From: Nocardioides salarius
GTDB lineage: Bacteria; Actinomycetota; Actinomycetes; Propionibacteriales; Nocardioidaceae
Direction of reading: 5' to 3'
DNA: 64,000 nucleotides
Assembly: GCF_016907435.1 (NCBI RefSeq)
Contig: NZ_JAFBBZ010000001.1
Span: forward strand, 3,782,001-3,846,000
Of this stretch, positions 9,592 to 22,604 are shown in pieces (positions within the stretch are counted from its first letter, which is position 1; each line of letters begins with the position of its first letter). A program made the translations under genes and the position numbers. Below the pieces are notes generated by a model. It did not search any database, had not been told where the DNA came from, and saw nothing but the letters and a program-made list of their open reading frames with translations.

Positions 9592-11259
9592 GTGACTCCC
9601 GAACAGCTCTCCACCGCGATCGTCGACGTGCTGACGACGCTGTCCGACGAGGGTGCGATCACCCTGCCGGACGGTGTCCCTGCGAGCGTGACCGTGGAGC
9701 GACCCCGGCAGAAGGGGCACGGCGACTACGCCACGAACGTCGCCCTGCAGCTGGCCAAGAAGGCCGGGACCAACCCGCGCGCCCTCGCCGGGCTCGTCCA
9801 GGAGCGCCTGGCCGCGGTCGACGGCGTCGCCGACGTCGAGATCGCCGGCCCGGGCTTCCTCAACATCTCCGTGTCCGCCGGCGCCCAGGGCGCGGTGGCC
9901 GCGCAGGTCGTCGCCGCAGGCGAGGCCTACGGCGCCTCCGACGCGTTCGCCGGCGAGAAGATCAACCTCGAGTTCGTCTCGGCCAACCCGACGGGGCCCA
10001 TCCACATCGGCGGCGTGCGCTGGGCCGCGGTGGGCGACGCCCTGGGCCGGATCTTCACCATGACCGGCGCCGAGGTCACCCGCGAGTACTACTTCAACGA
10101 CCACGGCTCGCAGATCGACCGCTTCAGCGGCTCGCTGCTCGCCGCGGCGAAGGGGGAGCCGGCTCCCGAGGACGGCTACGGCGGGCAGTACGTCCACGAC
10201 ATCGCTGCGCGGGTCCTCGAGGTGCGCCCCGACGCCCTGCAGGACCCCGACCCGCAGGAGGCCTTCCGGGCGGTCGGCGTGGACCTGATGTTCACCGAGA
10301 TCAAGCAGAGCCTGCACGACTTCGGTGTCGACTTCGACGTCTACTTCCACGAGGACGAGCTGCACAAGTCCGGCGCCGTCGAGCGGGCCGTCACCCGGCT
10401 GCGCGAGCTCGGCACCGTCTACGAGCAGGACGGCGCGGTGTGGCTGGCCACCGAGCGCTTCGGCGACGACAAGGACCGGGTCGTCATCAAGAGCGACGGC
10501 CAGGGCGCCTACCTCTCCGGCGACCTCGCCTACTACCTCGACAAGCGCGAGCGGGGCTTCGACCGCTGCCTGATCATGCTCGGCGCCGACCACCACGGCT
10601 ACGTCGGGCGGATGAACGCCATGTGCGCCGCCTTCGGCGACACCCCGGGCACCAACCTCGAGATCCTGATCGGCCAGATGGTCAACCTGGTCCGCGACGG
10701 GCAGCCGCTGCGGATGTCCAAGCGCGCCGGGACCGTGGTCACCATCGACGACCTGGTCGGAGCCATCGGCGTCGACGCCGCGCGCTACGCCCTGGCGCGC
10801 TACAGCTCCGACTCCAACATCGACCTCGACCTCGACCTGTGGTCGCGCGCCGACAGCGACAACCCGGTCTACTACGTCCAGTACGCGCACGCCCGGATCT
10901 CCTCGATCCTGCGCAACGCCGCCGACCTCGGCTTCGCCGGGCCCGGCTCGGTGCCCGAGGACTTCGACCCCGCCCTGCTCTCGCACGAGAAGGAGGGCGA
11001 GCTGCTGCGTGCGCTGGCCGAGTTCCCCCGGGTCGTGGCCAGCGCCGCCGAGCTGCGCGAGCCGCACCGGGTGGCGCGCTACCTCGAGGACACCGCGGGG
11101 GTCTACCACCGCTTCTACGACAACTGCCGCGTGCTGCCGATGGGCGACGAGGAGCCGAACGACCTGCACCGGGCCCGCCTGGTGCTGGTGGCGGCGACCC
11201 GCACGGTGCTGGCCAACGGCCTGCGCCTGCTCGGGGTCTCGACGCCGGAGCGGATGTGA
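9592..11259 (+). CDS. argS: Arginyl-tRNA synthetase
   Basis: A 555-residue class I aminoacyl-tRNA synthetase that joins arginine to tRNA-Arg in the cytoplasm. The N-terminal Add1 domain (about 1-110) is followed by the catalytic Rossmann fold with the HIGH-type motif in [10 protein letters not shown] (about 135-145), a KMSKS-equivalent RMSKRAG (about 370) and the C-terminal DALR anticodon-binding domain (about 430-555), which ends in [10 protein letters not shown]. Length and motif order are normal. The start is GTG. It heads a same-strand run with lysA, hom, thrC and thrB: only five bases separate it from lysA. Confidence 0.97.
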   Translation: MTPEQLSTAIVDVLTTLSDEGAITLPDGVPASVTVERPRQKGHGDYATNVALQLAKKAGTNPRALAGLVQERLAAVDGVADVEIAGPGFLNISVSAGAQGAVAAQVVAAGEAYGASDAFAGEKINLEFVSANPTGPIHIGGVRWAAVGDALGRIFTMTGAEVTREYYFNDHGSQIDRFSGSLLAAAKGEPAPEDGYGGQYVHDIAARVLEVRPDALQDPDPQEAFRAVGVDLMFTEIKQSLHDFGVDFDVYFHEDELHKSGAVERAVTRLRELGTVYEQDGAVWLATERFGDDKDRVVIKSDGQGAYLSGDLAYYLDKRERGFDRCLIMLGADHHGYVGRMNAMCAAFGDTPGTNLEILIGQMVNLVRDGQPLRMSKRAGTVVTIDDLVGAIGVDAARYALARYSSDSNIDLDLDLWSRADSDNPVYYVQYAHARISSILRNAADLGFAGPGSVPEDFDPALLSHEKEGELLRALAEFPRVVASAAELREPHRVARYLEDTAGVYHRFYDNCRVLPMGDEEPNDLHRARLVLVAATRTVLANGLRLLGVSTPERM

Positions 11260-11264
11260 GCTGA

Positions 11265-12683
11265 GTGCCCGTCTCCCACGAGGCCGGCTGGGCGCACGCC
11301 GACGGGGCCCTGAAGGGTCCCTCCTGGCTGCGCCAGCCCGCCGACCCCAACGAGCTGGTCCAGCACCTGTGGTCGCGCACGGCGCGCAAGGACGACGGCG
11401 TGCTCAGCGTCGGCGGCGTCGCGCTGCCCGACCTGGTCGCCGAGCACGGCTCGCCGGCGTACGTGCTCGACGAGACCGACTTCCGCTCGCGGGCGGCCGC
11501 GTTCCGCGACGCCTTCGCCGACTACGACGTCTTCTACGCCGGCAAGGCGTTCCTGTGCACCGCCGTCGCGCGCTGGGTCGCCGACGAGGGGCTGTGCCTC
11601 GACGTGTGCACCGGCGGTGAGCTGGCGGTCGCCGAGCGGGCCGGCTTCCCGATGGACCGCGTCGGGTTCCACGGCAACAACAAGTCGCCCGCCGAGATCG
11701 AGCGGGCGGTGCGGCTCGGCGTGGGCCGGGTCATCGCCGACTCCACCGCCGAGATCGAGCGGCTCGCGGAGGTCGCCGAGCGCCTGGGCACCACGGTGCG
11801 GGTGATGGTGCGGGTGACGGCGGGCGTCGAGGCGCACACCCACGAATACATCGCCACCGCCCACGAGGACCAGAAGTTCGGCTTCTCCATCACCTCCGGC
11901 GACGCCCTCGAGGCCGTACGCCGCGTGCAGGAGGCCCCGGGTCTCGAGCTGCTGGGCCTGCACTCCCACATCGGCAGCCAGATCTTCGACTCCTCGGGCT
12001 TCGAGGTGGCGGCGCGCCGCGTGCTCGCGCTGCACGCACGGGTAGCCGACGAGCTCGGCGTCACGATGCCCGAGATGGACCTCGGCGGCGGATTCGGCAT
12101 CGCCTACACCACCCAGGACGACCCCGCCGAGCCGGCGCAGCTGGCCGCGGAGATGTCGGCGATCGTCGAGCACGAGTGCCGCGCGCTGGGCATCGACGTG
12201 CCGGCCCTGTCCATCGAGCCGGGCCGCGCGATCGTCGGACCCTCGGTCTGCACCGTCTACGAGGTCGGCACCGTCAAGCCGGTGCGCCTCGACGGGGGCG
12301 CGGTGCGCACCTACGTCTCGGTCGACGGGGGCATGAGCGACAACATCCGCACCGCCCTCTACGACGCCGACTACTCCTGCACGCTGGCCGGGCGCGCCTC
12401 CGCGGCGGCCCCGCTGCTGGCCCGGGTGGTCGGCAAGCACTGCGAGGCCGGCGACGTCGTGGTCAAGGACGAGTTCCTGCCCGGCGACGTCGCGCCGGGC
12501 GACCTGGTGGCGGTGCCGGGCACCGGCGCCTACTGCCGCTCGATGGCCTCGAACTACAACCACACGCTGCGCCCCCCGGTGATCGCGGTGCGGGACGGGG
12601 TCGCGCGTGTGGTCGTACGACGTGAGACTGAGCAGGACCTGTTGGCAACGGACGTGGATGACCCCGAGGTGATCGAGTCGTGA
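11265..12683 (+). CDS. lysA: Diaminopimelate decarboxylase
   Basis: A 472-residue PLP-dependent enzyme that decarboxylates meso-diaminopimelate to L-lysine, the last step of lysine synthesis. It is a fold-III decarboxylase: alpha/beta barrel with the PLP lysine in YAGKAF (about residue 90), the HIGSQIF motif (about 240) and SIEPGRAIVG (about 315), then the C-terminal beta domain with the substrate motif DYSCT. The N-terminal 50 residues (LKGPSWLRQPADPNEL) are an extension seen in actinobacterial LysA. The GTG start follows argS by five bases, and its stop overlaps the hom start (GTGA). Confidence 0.96.
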   Translation: MPVSHEAGWAHADGALKGPSWLRQPADPNELVQHLWSRTARKDDGVLSVGGVALPDLVAEHGSPAYVLDETDFRSRAAAFRDAFADYDVFYAGKAFLCTAVARWVADEGLCLDVCTGGELAVAERAGFPMDRVGFHGNNKSPAEIERAVRLGVGRVIADSTAEIERLAEVAERLGTTVRVMVRVTAGVEAHTHEYIATAHEDQKFGFSITSGDALEAVRRVQEAPGLELLGLHSHIGSQIFDSSGFEVAARRVLALHARVADELGVTMPEMDLGGGFGIAYTTQDDPAEPAQLAAEMSAIVEHECRALGIDVPALSIEPGRAIVGPSVCTVYEVGTVKPVRLDGGAVRTYVSVDGGMSDNIRTALYDADYSCTLAGRASAAAPLLARVVGKHCEAGDVVVKDEFLPGDVAPGDLVAVPGTGAYCRSMASNYNHTLRPPVIAVRDGVARVVVRRETEQDLLATDVDDPEVIES

Positions 12684-13993
12684 CGGAGAGTGGCAAGCCG
12701 CTCAAGGTGGCCGTGCTGGGCTGTGGCTCGGTGGGCTCCCAGGTGGTGCGCCTGCTCGTGGAGCAGGCCGCCGACCTGGGCGCCCGCGTGGGTGTGCCGG
12801 TCGAGCTGGCCGGGGTGGCCGTGCGCCGCCTCGACGCGGCCCGCGAGGTGGAGATGCCCGAGGGGCTGCTGACCACCGACGCCGAGGGCCTGGTGGCCCG
12901 CGACGACGTCGACCTCGTGGTCGAGGTCATCGGCGGCATCGAGCCCGCGCGCAGCCTGATCCTGTCGGCGCTCGAGCACGGTGCGTCCGTGGTCACGGCC
13001 AACAAGGCCCTGCTCGCCGAGGACGGACCGACCCTCTTCGAGGCGGCGGCCAAGGCCGGTCGCGACCTCTACTACGAGGCCGCCGTCGCCGGCGCGATCC
13101 CGATCCTGCGCCCGCTGCGCGAGTCGCTGGCCGGCGACAAGGTGACGCGGGTGCTGGGCATCGTCAACGGCACCACCAACTTCATCCTCGACAAGATGGA
13201 CTCCTCCGGCGCCGGCTTCGCCGACGCGCTCGAGGAGGCCCAGGAGCTGGGCTACGCCGAGGCCGACCCGACCGCCGACGTCGAGGGCTTCGACGCCGCG
13301 GCCAAGGCCGCGATCCTGGCCTCGCTGGCCTTCCACACCCGCGTCACCGCCTCCGACGTCCACCGCGAGGGCATCACCGAGGTCAGCGCCGCCGACGTCG
13401 CCTCGGCGACCGAGATGGGCTGCGTGGTCAAGCTGCTGGCGATCTGCGAGCTGCGCGAGCAGCCGGGCGGCGACGAGGCCGTCTCGGTGCGCGTGCACCC
13501 GGCGATGATCCCGCGCAGCCACCCGCTGGCCTCGGTCCGCGAGGCCTACAACGCCGTCTTCGTGGAGTCCGAGGCCGCCGGCCAGCTGATGTTCTACGGT
13601 CCCGGGGCCGGCGGCGCGCCGACGGCCTCGGCCGTGCTCGGTGACCTGGTCACCGTGGCCCGCAACCGGCGCGAGGGCGTCACCGGCGCCGGCGAGTCGG
13701 CGTACGCCGACCGGGCCGTGCTGCCGATGGGCGAGGCCCGCACCCGCTACCACGTGGCCATCGACGTCGACGACCGCGCCGGTGTGCTGGCCACGGTCGC
13801 GACCGCCTTCGCCGAGCACGGCGTCTCGATCCGCACCGTGCACCAGGAGGGCCGCGACGACGACGCCCAGCTGGTCGTGGTCTCCCACGAGGCCACCGAC
13901 GCCCAGCTGCGCGCCACCGTCGAGCACCTGCAGCAGATGGACATCGTGCGCGAGGTCAGCTCGGTGATGCGCGTCGAAGGAGGAGCAGAGTGA
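12680..13993 (+). CDS. hom: Homoserine dehydrogenase
   Basis: A 437-residue enzyme that reduces aspartate semialdehyde to homoserine with NAD(P)H, the branch point to threonine and methionine. The N-terminal Rossmann domain carries GCGSVGSQV. The catalytic domain follows (about 140-330), with [11 protein letters not shown] and the lysine-containing [15 protein letters not shown] region. The C-terminal ACT domain (about 355-430, [15 protein letters not shown]) is the usual threonine-feedback site. GTG start; four-base overlaps with lysA before it and thrC after it indicate translational coupling. Confidence 0.97.
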   Translation: MTESGKPLKVAVLGCGSVGSQVVRLLVEQAADLGARVGVPVELAGVAVRRLDAAREVEMPEGLLTTDAEGLVARDDVDLVVEVIGGIEPARSLILSALEHGASVVTANKALLAEDGPTLFEAAAKAGRDLYYEAAVAGAIPILRPLRESLAGDKVTRVLGIVNGTTNFILDKMDSSGAGFADALEEAQELGYAEADPTADVEGFDAAAKAAILASLAFHTRVTASDVHREGITEVSAADVASATEMGCVVKLLAICELREQPGGDEAVSVRVHPAMIPRSHPLASVREAYNAVFVESEAAGQLMFYGPGAGGAPTASAVLGDLVTVARNRREGVTGAGESAYADRAVLPMGEARTRYHVAIDVDDRAGVLATVATAFAEHGVSIRTVHQEGRDDDAQLVVVSHEATDAQLRATVEHLQQMDIVREVSSVMRVEGGAE

Positions 13994-15117
13994 GCACCCA
14001 CCAGCTCGACCGCGAGGCCGGTCGCGCCACCCACCAGTGGCGCGGGGTCATCGAGGAGTACCGCCACCTGCTCGAGATCCCGCAGGACGCGCCGGCGGTG
14101 ACGCTGCGCGAGGGCGGCACCCCGCTGGTGCACTCCGAGTGGCTCTCCGGGCTGACCGGCGCCGAGGTGCACCTCAAGGTCGAGGGCGACAACCCCACCG
14201 GCTCCTTCAAGGACCGCGGCATGACCGCGGCGATCTCGGTGGCCAAGCACGAGGGCGCGCGCGCCGTGGTCTGCGCCTCGACGGGCAACACCTCGGCCTC
14301 GATGGCGGCGTACGCCGCCAAGGCCGGCCTGACCCCGCTGGTGCTGGTGCCCGAGGGCAAGATCGCCGCCGGCAAGATGGCCCAGGCGATCGTGCACGGC
14401 GCCCAGGTGATCATGGTGCGCGGCAACTTCGACGACTGCCTGCAGATCGCCAAGGAGCTGGCCGAGCAGTACCCGGTGGCCCTGGTGAACTCGGTCAACC
14501 CGGTGCGGCTGCAGGGCCAGAAGAGCGCGGCGTTCGAGATCGTCGACTTCCTCGGCGACGCCCCCGACTTCCACCTGCTGCCGGTCGGCAACGCGGGCAA
14601 CATCTCGGCGTACTGGATGGGCTACCGGCAGTTCGCCGAGCTCGGCCGCGCCACCAGGCGGCCGGTGATGCGCGGGTTCCAGGCCGAGGGCGCCAGCCCG
14701 CTGGTGACCGGCGAGCCGTTCCCCGAGCCCGAGACCAAGGCCACCGCGATCCGCATCGGCAACCCCGCCTCGTGGTCGCTCGCGGTCGAGGCGGCCGAGG
14801 AGTCCGGCGGCCGGTTCGCAGCCGTCAGCGACGAGCAGATCCTCGACGCGCAGCGCAGGCTGGCCCAGCGCGACGGCGTCTTCGTCGAGCCGGCCTCGGC
14901 CGCCGGCGTCGCCGGGCTGCTGCAGGAGCTCGAGGCGGGGGAGTCCTACGCCGGCTCGACGGTCGTGGTCACCGTGACCGGGCACGGCCTCAAGGACACC
15001 GCGACGGCGCTGGAGGCCTACTCGGTCGCCCAGGCCGAGCAGGGACGCCCCGGCATCGTCGACACCGTGATCGACAACGACGTCGTCGCCGCCGCCCGCG
15101 CCGCCGGGCTCGCCTGA
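13990..15117 (+). CDS. thrC: Threonine synthase
   Basis: A 375-residue fold-II PLP enzyme converting O-phosphohomoserine to threonine. The PLP lysine is in [11 protein letters not shown] (about residue 75). The phosphate-binding glycine loop is [10 protein letters not shown] (about 200), and [13 protein letters not shown] binds the cofactor. The length is that of the short bacterial threonine synthase. Its start overlaps the hom stop by four bases, and thrB begins four bases after its end. The order hom-thrC-thrB is the standard actinobacterial threonine operon. Confidence 0.97.
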   Translation: MSTHQLDREAGRATHQWRGVIEEYRHLLEIPQDAPAVTLREGGTPLVHSEWLSGLTGAEVHLKVEGDNPTGSFKDRGMTAAISVAKHEGARAVVCASTGNTSASMAAYAAKAGLTPLVLVPEGKIAAGKMAQAIVHGAQVIMVRGNFDDCLQIAKELAEQYPVALVNSVNPVRLQGQKSAAFEIVDFLGDAPDFHLLPVGNAGNISAYWMGYRQFAELGRATRRPVMRGFQAEGASPLVTGEPFPEPETKATAIRIGNPASWSLAVEAAEESGGRFAAVSDEQILDAQRRLAQRDGVFVEPASAAGVAGLLQELEAGESYAGSTVVVTVTGHGLKDTATALEAYSVAQAEQGRPGIVDTVIDNDVVAAARAAGLA

Positions 15118-15121
15118 CCCG

Positions 15122-16033
15122 ATGACCTCCTTCGTCACCGGGCCGGTGCGCGTCACGGTGCCGGCCACCTCGGCCAACCTCGGTCCCGGCTTCGACTCGA
15201 TGGGGCTCGCGCTCGACCTGCGCGACGAGCTCGAGGCCGAGGTCGTCGGCGACGGTGTCGAGGTGCTGGTGGAGGGCGCCGGCGCCGATGGCGTGCCGCG
15301 CGACGCCACCCACCTGGTGGTGCGGGCGATGCAGGTGGCCTTCGACGCGATGGGCGTGCGCCCCCCGGGCCTGCGGCTGCACTGCCGCAACGTGATCCCG
15401 CACGCGCGCGGCCTGGGCTCGTCCTCCGCCGCGATCGTCGCCGGCGTCACGCTCGGGCGTGCCCTGGTGGCGGGCGGTGCGCTGCTGCTCGACGACGACC
15501 GGGTGCTCGACCTGTGCGCCGGCCTCGAGGGACACCCCGACAACGTGGCTCCGGCCCAGCTGGGCGGCTTCGTGGTCGCTGGTCGGGACGACGACGGTGG
15601 CTTCTACGCCGTGCCCTGCCCGGTCGACCCGCGCGTCGGCGCGGTCGTGATGGTGCCGCCGACCCCGGTCTCCACCGAGCAGGCCCGCGGGCTGCTGCCG
15701 GCCACGGTGCCGCACGCCGATGCCGCGGCCGACGCGGGTCGGGCCGCGCTGCTGGTGGCCGCGCTGGCCGGTCAGCCTGAGCACCTGCTGCGCGCCACCC
15801 GCGACTACCTGCACCAGGACTACCGCCGCCCGGCGATGCCCGAGTCGCTCGAGCTGGTCGACCGGTTGCGCGCCGACGGCGTGGCCGCGGTCGTGTCCGG
15901 GGCCGGACCGACCGTCCTGGCGTTCTGCGACGGCCCGGCGACCGCCCTGACCGCCTCGCTGCTCGAGAGGTGCCCCGCGGGCTGGTGGGCCTCCTACCTG
16001 GCCCTGGACACCAGCGGCGTGCGGGTGCTCTGA
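15122..16033 (+). CDS. thrB: Homoserine kinase
   Basis: A 303-residue GHMP-family kinase that phosphorylates homoserine and so supplies the ThrC substrate. It shows the N-terminal PATSANLGPGFDSMG motif, the ATP-binding GLGSSSAAIVAG (about residue 98-109) and the C-terminal glycine motif SGAGPTVLAF. The ATG follows thrC by four bases. It is the last gene of the lysA-hom-thrC-thrB run; the next gene, rho, has its own candidate promoter and leader. Confidence 0.96.
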   Translation: MTSFVTGPVRVTVPATSANLGPGFDSMGLALDLRDELEAEVVGDGVEVLVEGAGADGVPRDATHLVVRAMQVAFDAMGVRPPGLRLHCRNVIPHARGLGSSSAAIVAGVTLGRALVAGGALLLDDDRVLDLCAGLEGHPDNVAPAQLGGFVVAGRDDDGGFYAVPCPVDPRVGAVVMVPPTPVSTEQARGLLPATVPHADAAADAGRAALLVAALAGQPEHLLRATRDYLHQDYRRPAMPESLELVDRLRADGVAAVVSGAGPTVLAFCDGPATALTASLLERCPAGWWASYLALDTSGVRVL

Positions 16034-16052
16034 GCCCGCCGCGCGCCGGTGC

Positions 16053-16199
16053 TAGTCTGACCGCGCGCCGACGACCAGCTCCTCCGGCGTGCACCCGCGA
16101 TCTGCGGGGTGCGTCCCTCTCCGCCGTGCGGTGGCGGGACCAGTGACCAGCAGCCCCCGGCCAGCCCCGGCGGCTCCGCGAGACGTCGATAGGACCCAC
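16053..16199 (+). promoter_or_regulatory. Candidate promoter and 5' leader of rho
   Basis: TAGTCT at 16053-16058 fits a -10 element. The next 135 bases hold no gene. They contain a hairpin-forming stretch at about 16090-16113 (GCACCCGC with GCGGGGTGC). A structured leader would suit the autoregulation known for rho genes, but nothing here proves it. Confidence 0.4.
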
Positions 16200-18134
<1,935 letters not shown>

Positions 18135-18220
18135 CCGCGGCCGGCGTCGGCGTACGACGTCGACGCGGGCCCGGCACGGCCGAATCGGCGGTGTGCCCGT
18201 CGTCGCGGCAGCGATACGGA

Positions 18221-18226
18221 TACGCT
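18221..18226 (+). promoter_or_regulatory. Candidate -10 (TACGCT) for the response regulator gene
   Basis: TACGCT lies 70 bases before the GTG start. The intervening leader holds a small hairpin (18244-18261, CCTCC/GGAGG core). No convincing -35 was found. Confidence 0.3.
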
Positions 18227-18296
18227 GTCGCCCACATGCTGGCGGCCCTCCTAGGGAGGCCGGAGGGTCAGCCGGAGAGAGAGGAAGCCTCGCAAC

Positions 18297-18668
<372 letters not shown>

Positions 18669-18684
18669 GCGCGGCGCGGACACG

Positions 18685-20211
18685 GTGGTCGTCACCGAGG
18701 GCTCGAGCCCGCGCACCGTCGCCCGGACCCTGACCCCGGCGCTGCACCGCCTGGCCGTCCTGATCGGGGTCATCGCCCTGATCGCGATCGTGGGCGTGGT
18801 GCTCTCCACCCGCGCCGTCGACGACCTCACCGAGGGGTTGCAGCCGGCCTCGGTGGGCAACCAGGCGGTGCTGCAGGACCTGACCGACCTCGAGTCGGCC
18901 GTCGGCGCGTGGGCGCGCAGCGGCGAGCCCGGTGCGCTGGACGACTACCAGCAGGCGCTCGCCAGGCTGCCGGGGCACCAGCAGGTCGTCGCGCAGTACG
19001 CCGCCGCCGACGCACCGCTGATGGCCCTGGTGCAGGCGCAGCGCGACGCTGCCGAGCGCTGGCTGGTCGACTACGCCCAGCCACGGGTCCAGGCGCCCGG
19101 CGGTGCCGAGACCTTCCAGCTGCGTCGCTACCGCCAGGGCCAGCGCCTCTTCGAGCAGGTGCGGGCCGCGCACCAGGAGACCGCCGCGCTGTTCGGCAGT
19201 CGGGTGCGCGAGGCCAGCGCCGCCGCGACCTGGCGCCTGCGGGCCACCATCGGGTCGGTGGCGCTGCTGACCCTGCTGGGCTGGCTCGTGGTCGGTCGGT
19301 CCCGGGCGCGGCTGCTGGCGGAGGTCTCGCGCCCGCTGGTGGCGCTCGAGGGCGTCGTGCACCAGATGGCCAAGGACCCCACCGTCCGGGCCCGGCCCGA
19401 GGGCCCGCGCGAGGTCCGCTCCGTCGCGCTGGCCCTCAACGACCTCGCCGACGCCCAGTCGCGGGCGCGCGCGGTGGAGCACAAGGTGACCGAGGAGCTG
19501 CGCGTGCTCGACACCGCGCGCGACGACTTCGTCTCCAACGTCTCCCACGAGCTGCGGACCCCGCTGACCACGATCCACGGCTACCTCGAGATGGTGGCCG
19601 AGGAGTTCGAGGACACGATGTCGCCGCGCCACGAGCGGATCCTCGAGGCCAGCCGGCGCAACGTGGCCCGCCTCAAGACGCTCATCGACGACCTGCTGAC
19701 CCTGTCGAAGGCCGAGAACCGGGCCACCTCGCTGGAGGCGGTCGACCTGGTCCCGCTGGTGCGCGACGCCGTCACCGACGTCTCCATCACCGCCTCGGGC
19801 CGCGGCATCGTGGTCGAGCAGGACCTCGGGGAGCACCCCGTCGTCGTGCTGGCCGACCGGCCGATGCTCGGGCGTGCCTTCCTCAACCTGCTCAGCAACG
19901 CGGTGAAGTTCAGCCTCGAGCAGGGCCGGGTCACGGTCTCGCTGCGCATCGAGGAGACCGACGGGCGCCGCTCCGGCGTCGTCACGGTGCTCGACCGGGG
20001 CATCGGCATCCCCTCCGCCGAGCTTGAGCGCCTCGGCAGCCGGTTCTTCCGCGCCTCCAACGCTGTGACCAACGAGATCGCCGGCACCGGCCTGGGGCTG
20101 CGGATCGTGCAGACCATCGTCGACAAGCACGGCGGCGACGTGCGCATCGACTCCGAGGAGGGCCGGGGCACCCGCGTCGTGGTGCGGATCCCGCTCCAGT
20201 CCGACGGCTGA
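18685..20211 (+). CDS. Membrane sensor histidine kinase with CHASE3-like sensor
   Basis: A 508-residue histidine kinase. A first membrane helix (about 20-40) is followed by a helical extracytoplasmic domain of CHASE3 type (about 40-185), a second helix (about 187-207), HAMP-like linker, HisKA domain with phospho-acceptor His in [12 protein letters not shown] (about 287) and HATPase_c with [16 protein letters not shown] and GTGLGLRIV. All catalytic boxes are intact. The GTG at 18685 is the first plausible start after the response regulator; the ribosome site is weak. It likely phosphorylates the adjacent receiver. The signal sensed is unknown. Confidence 0.9.
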   Translation: MVVTEGSSPRTVARTLTPALHRLAVLIGVIALIAIVGVVLSTRAVDDLTEGLQPASVGNQAVLQDLTDLESAVGAWARSGEPGALDDYQQALARLPGHQQVVAQYAAADAPLMALVQAQRDAAERWLVDYAQPRVQAPGGAETFQLRRYRQGQRLFEQVRAAHQETAALFGSRVREASAAATWRLRATIGSVALLTLLGWLVVGRSRARLLAEVSRPLVALEGVVHQMAKDPTVRARPEGPREVRSVALALNDLADAQSRARAVEHKVTEELRVLDTARDDFVSNVSHELRTPLTTIHGYLEMVAEEFEDTMSPRHERILEASRRNVARLKTLIDDLLTLSKAENRATSLEAVDLVPLVRDAVTDVSITASGRGIVVEQDLGEHPVVVLADRPMLGRAFLNLLSNAVKFSLEQGRVTVSLRIEETDGRRSGVVTVLDRGIGIPSAELERLGSRFFRASNAVTNEIAGTGLGLRIVQTIVDKHGGDVRIDSEEGRGTRVVVRIPLQSDG

Positions 20212-20235
20212 GCCCCGGTCACGGCCCGGCTGGAA

Positions 20236-20265
20236 TTGGAAGGTGCCGAGTTTGGTTGGCACAAT
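20236..20265 (+). promoter_or_regulatory. Candidate promoter of rpmE
   Basis: TTGGAA (20236-20241), 18-base spacer, CACAAT (20260-20265). It predicts a leader of about 75 bases before the rpmE ATG. Confidence 0.4.
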
Positions 20266-20348
20266 ACGACCGGCTCCGGTTCACGTCCCCGCACCGCACC
20301 CGCGGAGAAGACGGCGGCGACCCGGCGGCCCCGACGAAAGAGGGAAGC

Positions 20349-20558
20349 ATGAAGAAGGACATCCACCCGGAGTACACCGAGACCCAGGTGACCTGCACCT
20401 GCGGCAGCACCTTCACCACCCGCAGCACCGCGACCTCCGGCACCATGCGTGCCGACGTCTGCTCGCAGTGCCACCCGTTCTACACCGGCAAGCAGAAGAT
20501 CCTCGACACCGGCGGCCGCGTGGCCCGCTTCGAGGCCCGCTACGCCAAGAAGAAGTAG
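20349..20558 (+). CDS. rpmE: 50S ribosomal protein L31, zinc-binding (C+) form
   Basis: A 69-residue ribosomal protein bridging the large and small subunits. Four cysteines (Cys16, Cys18, Cys38, Cys41; CTC and CSQC) mark it as the zinc-containing form, the one normally replaced under zinc starvation. The ATG has an AGAGGGAAG ribosome site. It lies between the histidine kinase and prfA, near rho as in many actinobacteria, and is followed by a strong terminator hairpin. Confidence 0.97.
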   Translation: MKKDIHPEYTETQVTCTCGSTFTTRSTATSGTMRADVCSQCHPFYTGKQKILDTGGRVARFEARYAKKK

Positions 20559-20567
20559 CTCCACCTC

Positions 20568-20607
20568 GAGCGCCGGCCCACCGCCCCGCGGCGGTGGACC
20601 GGCGCTC
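20568..20607 (+). terminator. Terminator after rpmE
   Basis: An 18-bp stem (20568-20585 with 20590-20607) with one mismatch and a CCGC loop, followed by TCATTTGT. It starts 10 bases after the rpmE stop. Confidence 0.8.
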
Positions 20608-20612
20608 GTCAT

Positions 20613-20651
20613 TTGTCCCGCCCCGTTGTCCCGCCCCGTTGTCCAGCCCCG
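20613..20651. repeat. Three tandem 13-bp units before prfA
   Basis: TTGTCCCGCCCCG at 20613-20625 and 20626-20638 is repeated with one change at 20639-20651. The array fills the space between the rpmE terminator and the prfA ribosome site. Confidence 0.85.
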
Positions 20652-20687
20652 TCCCGCCCGTCGCTCGTCCGACCCCAGGAGCCACCG

Positions 20688-21761
20688 ATGTTCGAGGCCG
20701 TCGAGAGCATGCTCGCCGAGCACGCCGAGCTCGAGCAGCGTCTCGCCGAGCCCGAGACGCACGCTGACGCCCGGCTGGCCAAGCGGCTCAACCGCCGCTA
20801 CTCCGAGCTCTCGGCGGTGATCCGCACCTGGCGGGAGTGGCAGCGCCTCGGCGAGGACGCCGGCGCGGCGCGCGAGCTCGCCGGCGAGGACCCCGCCTTC
20901 GGCGACGAGGCGGTCGAGCTCGACGCGCGCCGCGAGGAGGCGGCCGAGCGGTTGCGCCGGCTGCTGGTGCCGCGCGACGAGACCGACGACAAGGACGCGC
21001 TGCTGGAGGTGAAGTCCGGTGAGGGCGGCGAGGAGTCCGCCCTGTTCGCCGGTGACCTGCTGCGGATGTACACCCGCTACGCCGAGCGCCACGGCTGGTC
21101 GGTGGAGGTCCTCGACTCGACCGAGTCCGACCTGGGTGGCTACAAGTCGGTCACGGTGGCGGTCAAGGCCAAGGGCACGCCCGAGCCGGGGGAGGCCCCG
21201 TTCGCCCGGCTGAAGTTCGAGGGCGGCGTGCACCGCGTGCAGCGGGTGCCGGTCACCGAGTCGCAGGGGCGCGTGCACACCAGCGCGGCAGGGGTCCTGG
21301 TGCTGCCCGAGGCCGAGCAGGTCGACGTCAGCATCGACGAGAACGACCTGCGCATCGACGTCTTCCGCTCCAGCGGCCCCGGCGGCCAGAGCGTCAACAC
21401 CACCGACTCCGCGGTGCGGATCACGCACGTGCCGAGCGGCATCGTGGCCAGCTGCCAGAACGAGAAGAGCCAGCTGCAGAACCGGGAGCAGGCGATGCGG
21501 ATCCTGCGCGCCCGGCTGCTGGCGGTGGCCCAGGAGGCGGCCGCGGCCGAGGCGAGCGACGCCCGGCGCAGCCAGGTGCGCACCGTCGACCGCTCCGAGC
21601 GCATCCGCACCTACAACTACCCCGAGAACCGCATCTCCGACCACCGCACCGGCTACAAGTCCTACAACCTCGACCAGGTCCTCGACGGCGACCTCGGTCC
21701 GGTCATCGCGTCGTGCACCGACGCCGACATGGCCGCGCGTCTCGCTGCGCTGGAGGACTGA
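20688..21761 (+). CDS. prfA: Peptide chain release factor 1
   Basis: A 357-residue class I release factor that recognises UAA and UAG and triggers peptide release. The stop-codon recognition motif PVT is in [13 protein letters not shown] (type RF1, not RF2), and the catalytic GGQ is in [14 protein letters not shown] (about residue 232). The ATG at 20688 has AGGAG eight bases upstream and gives the normal N-terminus MFEAVESML. The stop codon is directly followed by the GTG of prmC, whose product methylates this GGQ glutamine. Confidence 0.97.
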   Translation: MFEAVESMLAEHAELEQRLAEPETHADARLAKRLNRRYSELSAVIRTWREWQRLGEDAGAARELAGEDPAFGDEAVELDARREEAAERLRRLLVPRDETDDKDALLEVKSGEGGEESALFAGDLLRMYTRYAERHGWSVEVLDSTESDLGGYKSVTVAVKAKGTPEPGEAPFARLKFEGGVHRVQRVPVTESQGRVHTSAAGVLVLPEAEQVDVSIDENDLRIDVFRSSGPGGQSVNTTDSAVRITHVPSGIVASCQNEKSQLQNREQAMRILRARLLAVAQEAAAAEASDARRSQVRTVDRSERIRTYNYPENRISDHRTGYKSYNLDQVLDGDLGPVIASCTDADMAARLAALED

Positions 21762-22604
21762 GTGACCGCGCGGCGGGTGGTCCTCTCGACCGCTGTGGAG
21801 CGGCTGCGTGCGGCCGGCGTCCCCAGCCCCGAGCACGACGCCGCCGAGCTGCTCGCCCACGTGCTGGGCACCGAGCGCGGTCGACTGGTGCTCGTCGAGG
21901 AGGTCGGGCCGGACGCGCTGCCGGCGTACGACGCCCTGGTCGCGCGCCGCGCCGCCCGCGAGCCGCTGCAGCACCTCACCGGTCGCGCCTGGTTCCGCCA
22001 CGTCGAGCTGGCCGTGGGGCCCGGGGTGTTCGTGCCCCGCCCCGAGACCGAGCTGCTGGCCGGCTGGGCGGTCGAGCAGGCCGGCCTGCTCGACGAGCCG
22101 GTGGTCGTCGACCTGTGCACCGGCTCGGGCGCGGTGGCCAGGTCGGTGGCCCACGAGGTGCCCGCGGCGCGGGTGCACGCCGTCGAGCTCGACCCGGCCG
22201 CCCACGCCTGGGCCGAGCGCAACCTGCTCGGCACCGGTGTCGACCTGCGGCTGGGCGACATGGCCACCGAGCTCGAGGAGCTCGCCGGCACCGTCGACGT
22301 GGTCGTGTGCAACCCGCCGTACGTGCCTCTCGAGGCGTGGGAGTCGGTCGCCCCGGAGGCCCGCGACCACGATCCGCACCTCGCGCTCTTCTCCGGCGAC
22401 GACGGGCTCGACGCGCTGCGCGTGCTCGAGCGTCGCGCCGCGGTGCTGCTGCGTCCCGGGGGAGTGCTCGGGGCCGAGCACGCCGACGTGCAGGGCTCCT
22501 CCGCACCCGACGTGCTCAGCGCCAGCGGGCGGTGGCGCGACGTGCGCGACCACCGCGACCTGGCAGGGCGTGCACGCTTCGTGACGGCGAGGCTGGCACG
22601 ATGA
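21762..22604 (+). CDS. prmC: Release factor glutamine methyltransferase
   Basis: A 280-residue SAM-dependent enzyme (HemK family) that N5-methylates the Gln of the GGQ motif in release factors. The N-terminal helical domain binds the factor (about 1-85). The Rossmann methyltransferase follows with VVDLCTGSGAVA and the catalytic NPPY motif (VVCNPPYVP, about residue 185). GTG start immediately after prfA; its end overlaps the next ATG by four bases. Confidence 0.95.
   Translation: MTARRVVLSTAVERLRAAGVPSPEHDAAELLAHVLGTERGRLVLVEEVGPDALPAYDALVARRAAREPLQHLTGRAWFRHVELAVGPGVFVPRPETELLAGWAVEQAGLLDEPVVVDLCTGSGAVARSVAHEVPAARVHAVELDPAAHAWAERNLLGTGVDLRLGDMATELEELAGTVDVVVCNPPYVPLEAWESVAPEARDHDPHLALFSGDDGLDALRVLERRAAVLLRPGGVLGAEHADVQGSSAPDVLSASGRWRDVRDHRDLAGRARFVTARLAR

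Noticed and set aside
16089..16199. Longer Rho starting at the ATG at 16089
   Set aside because: The additional 37 residues look like leader sequence, overlap a hairpin, and lack a ribosome site. The GTG at 16200 fits better.
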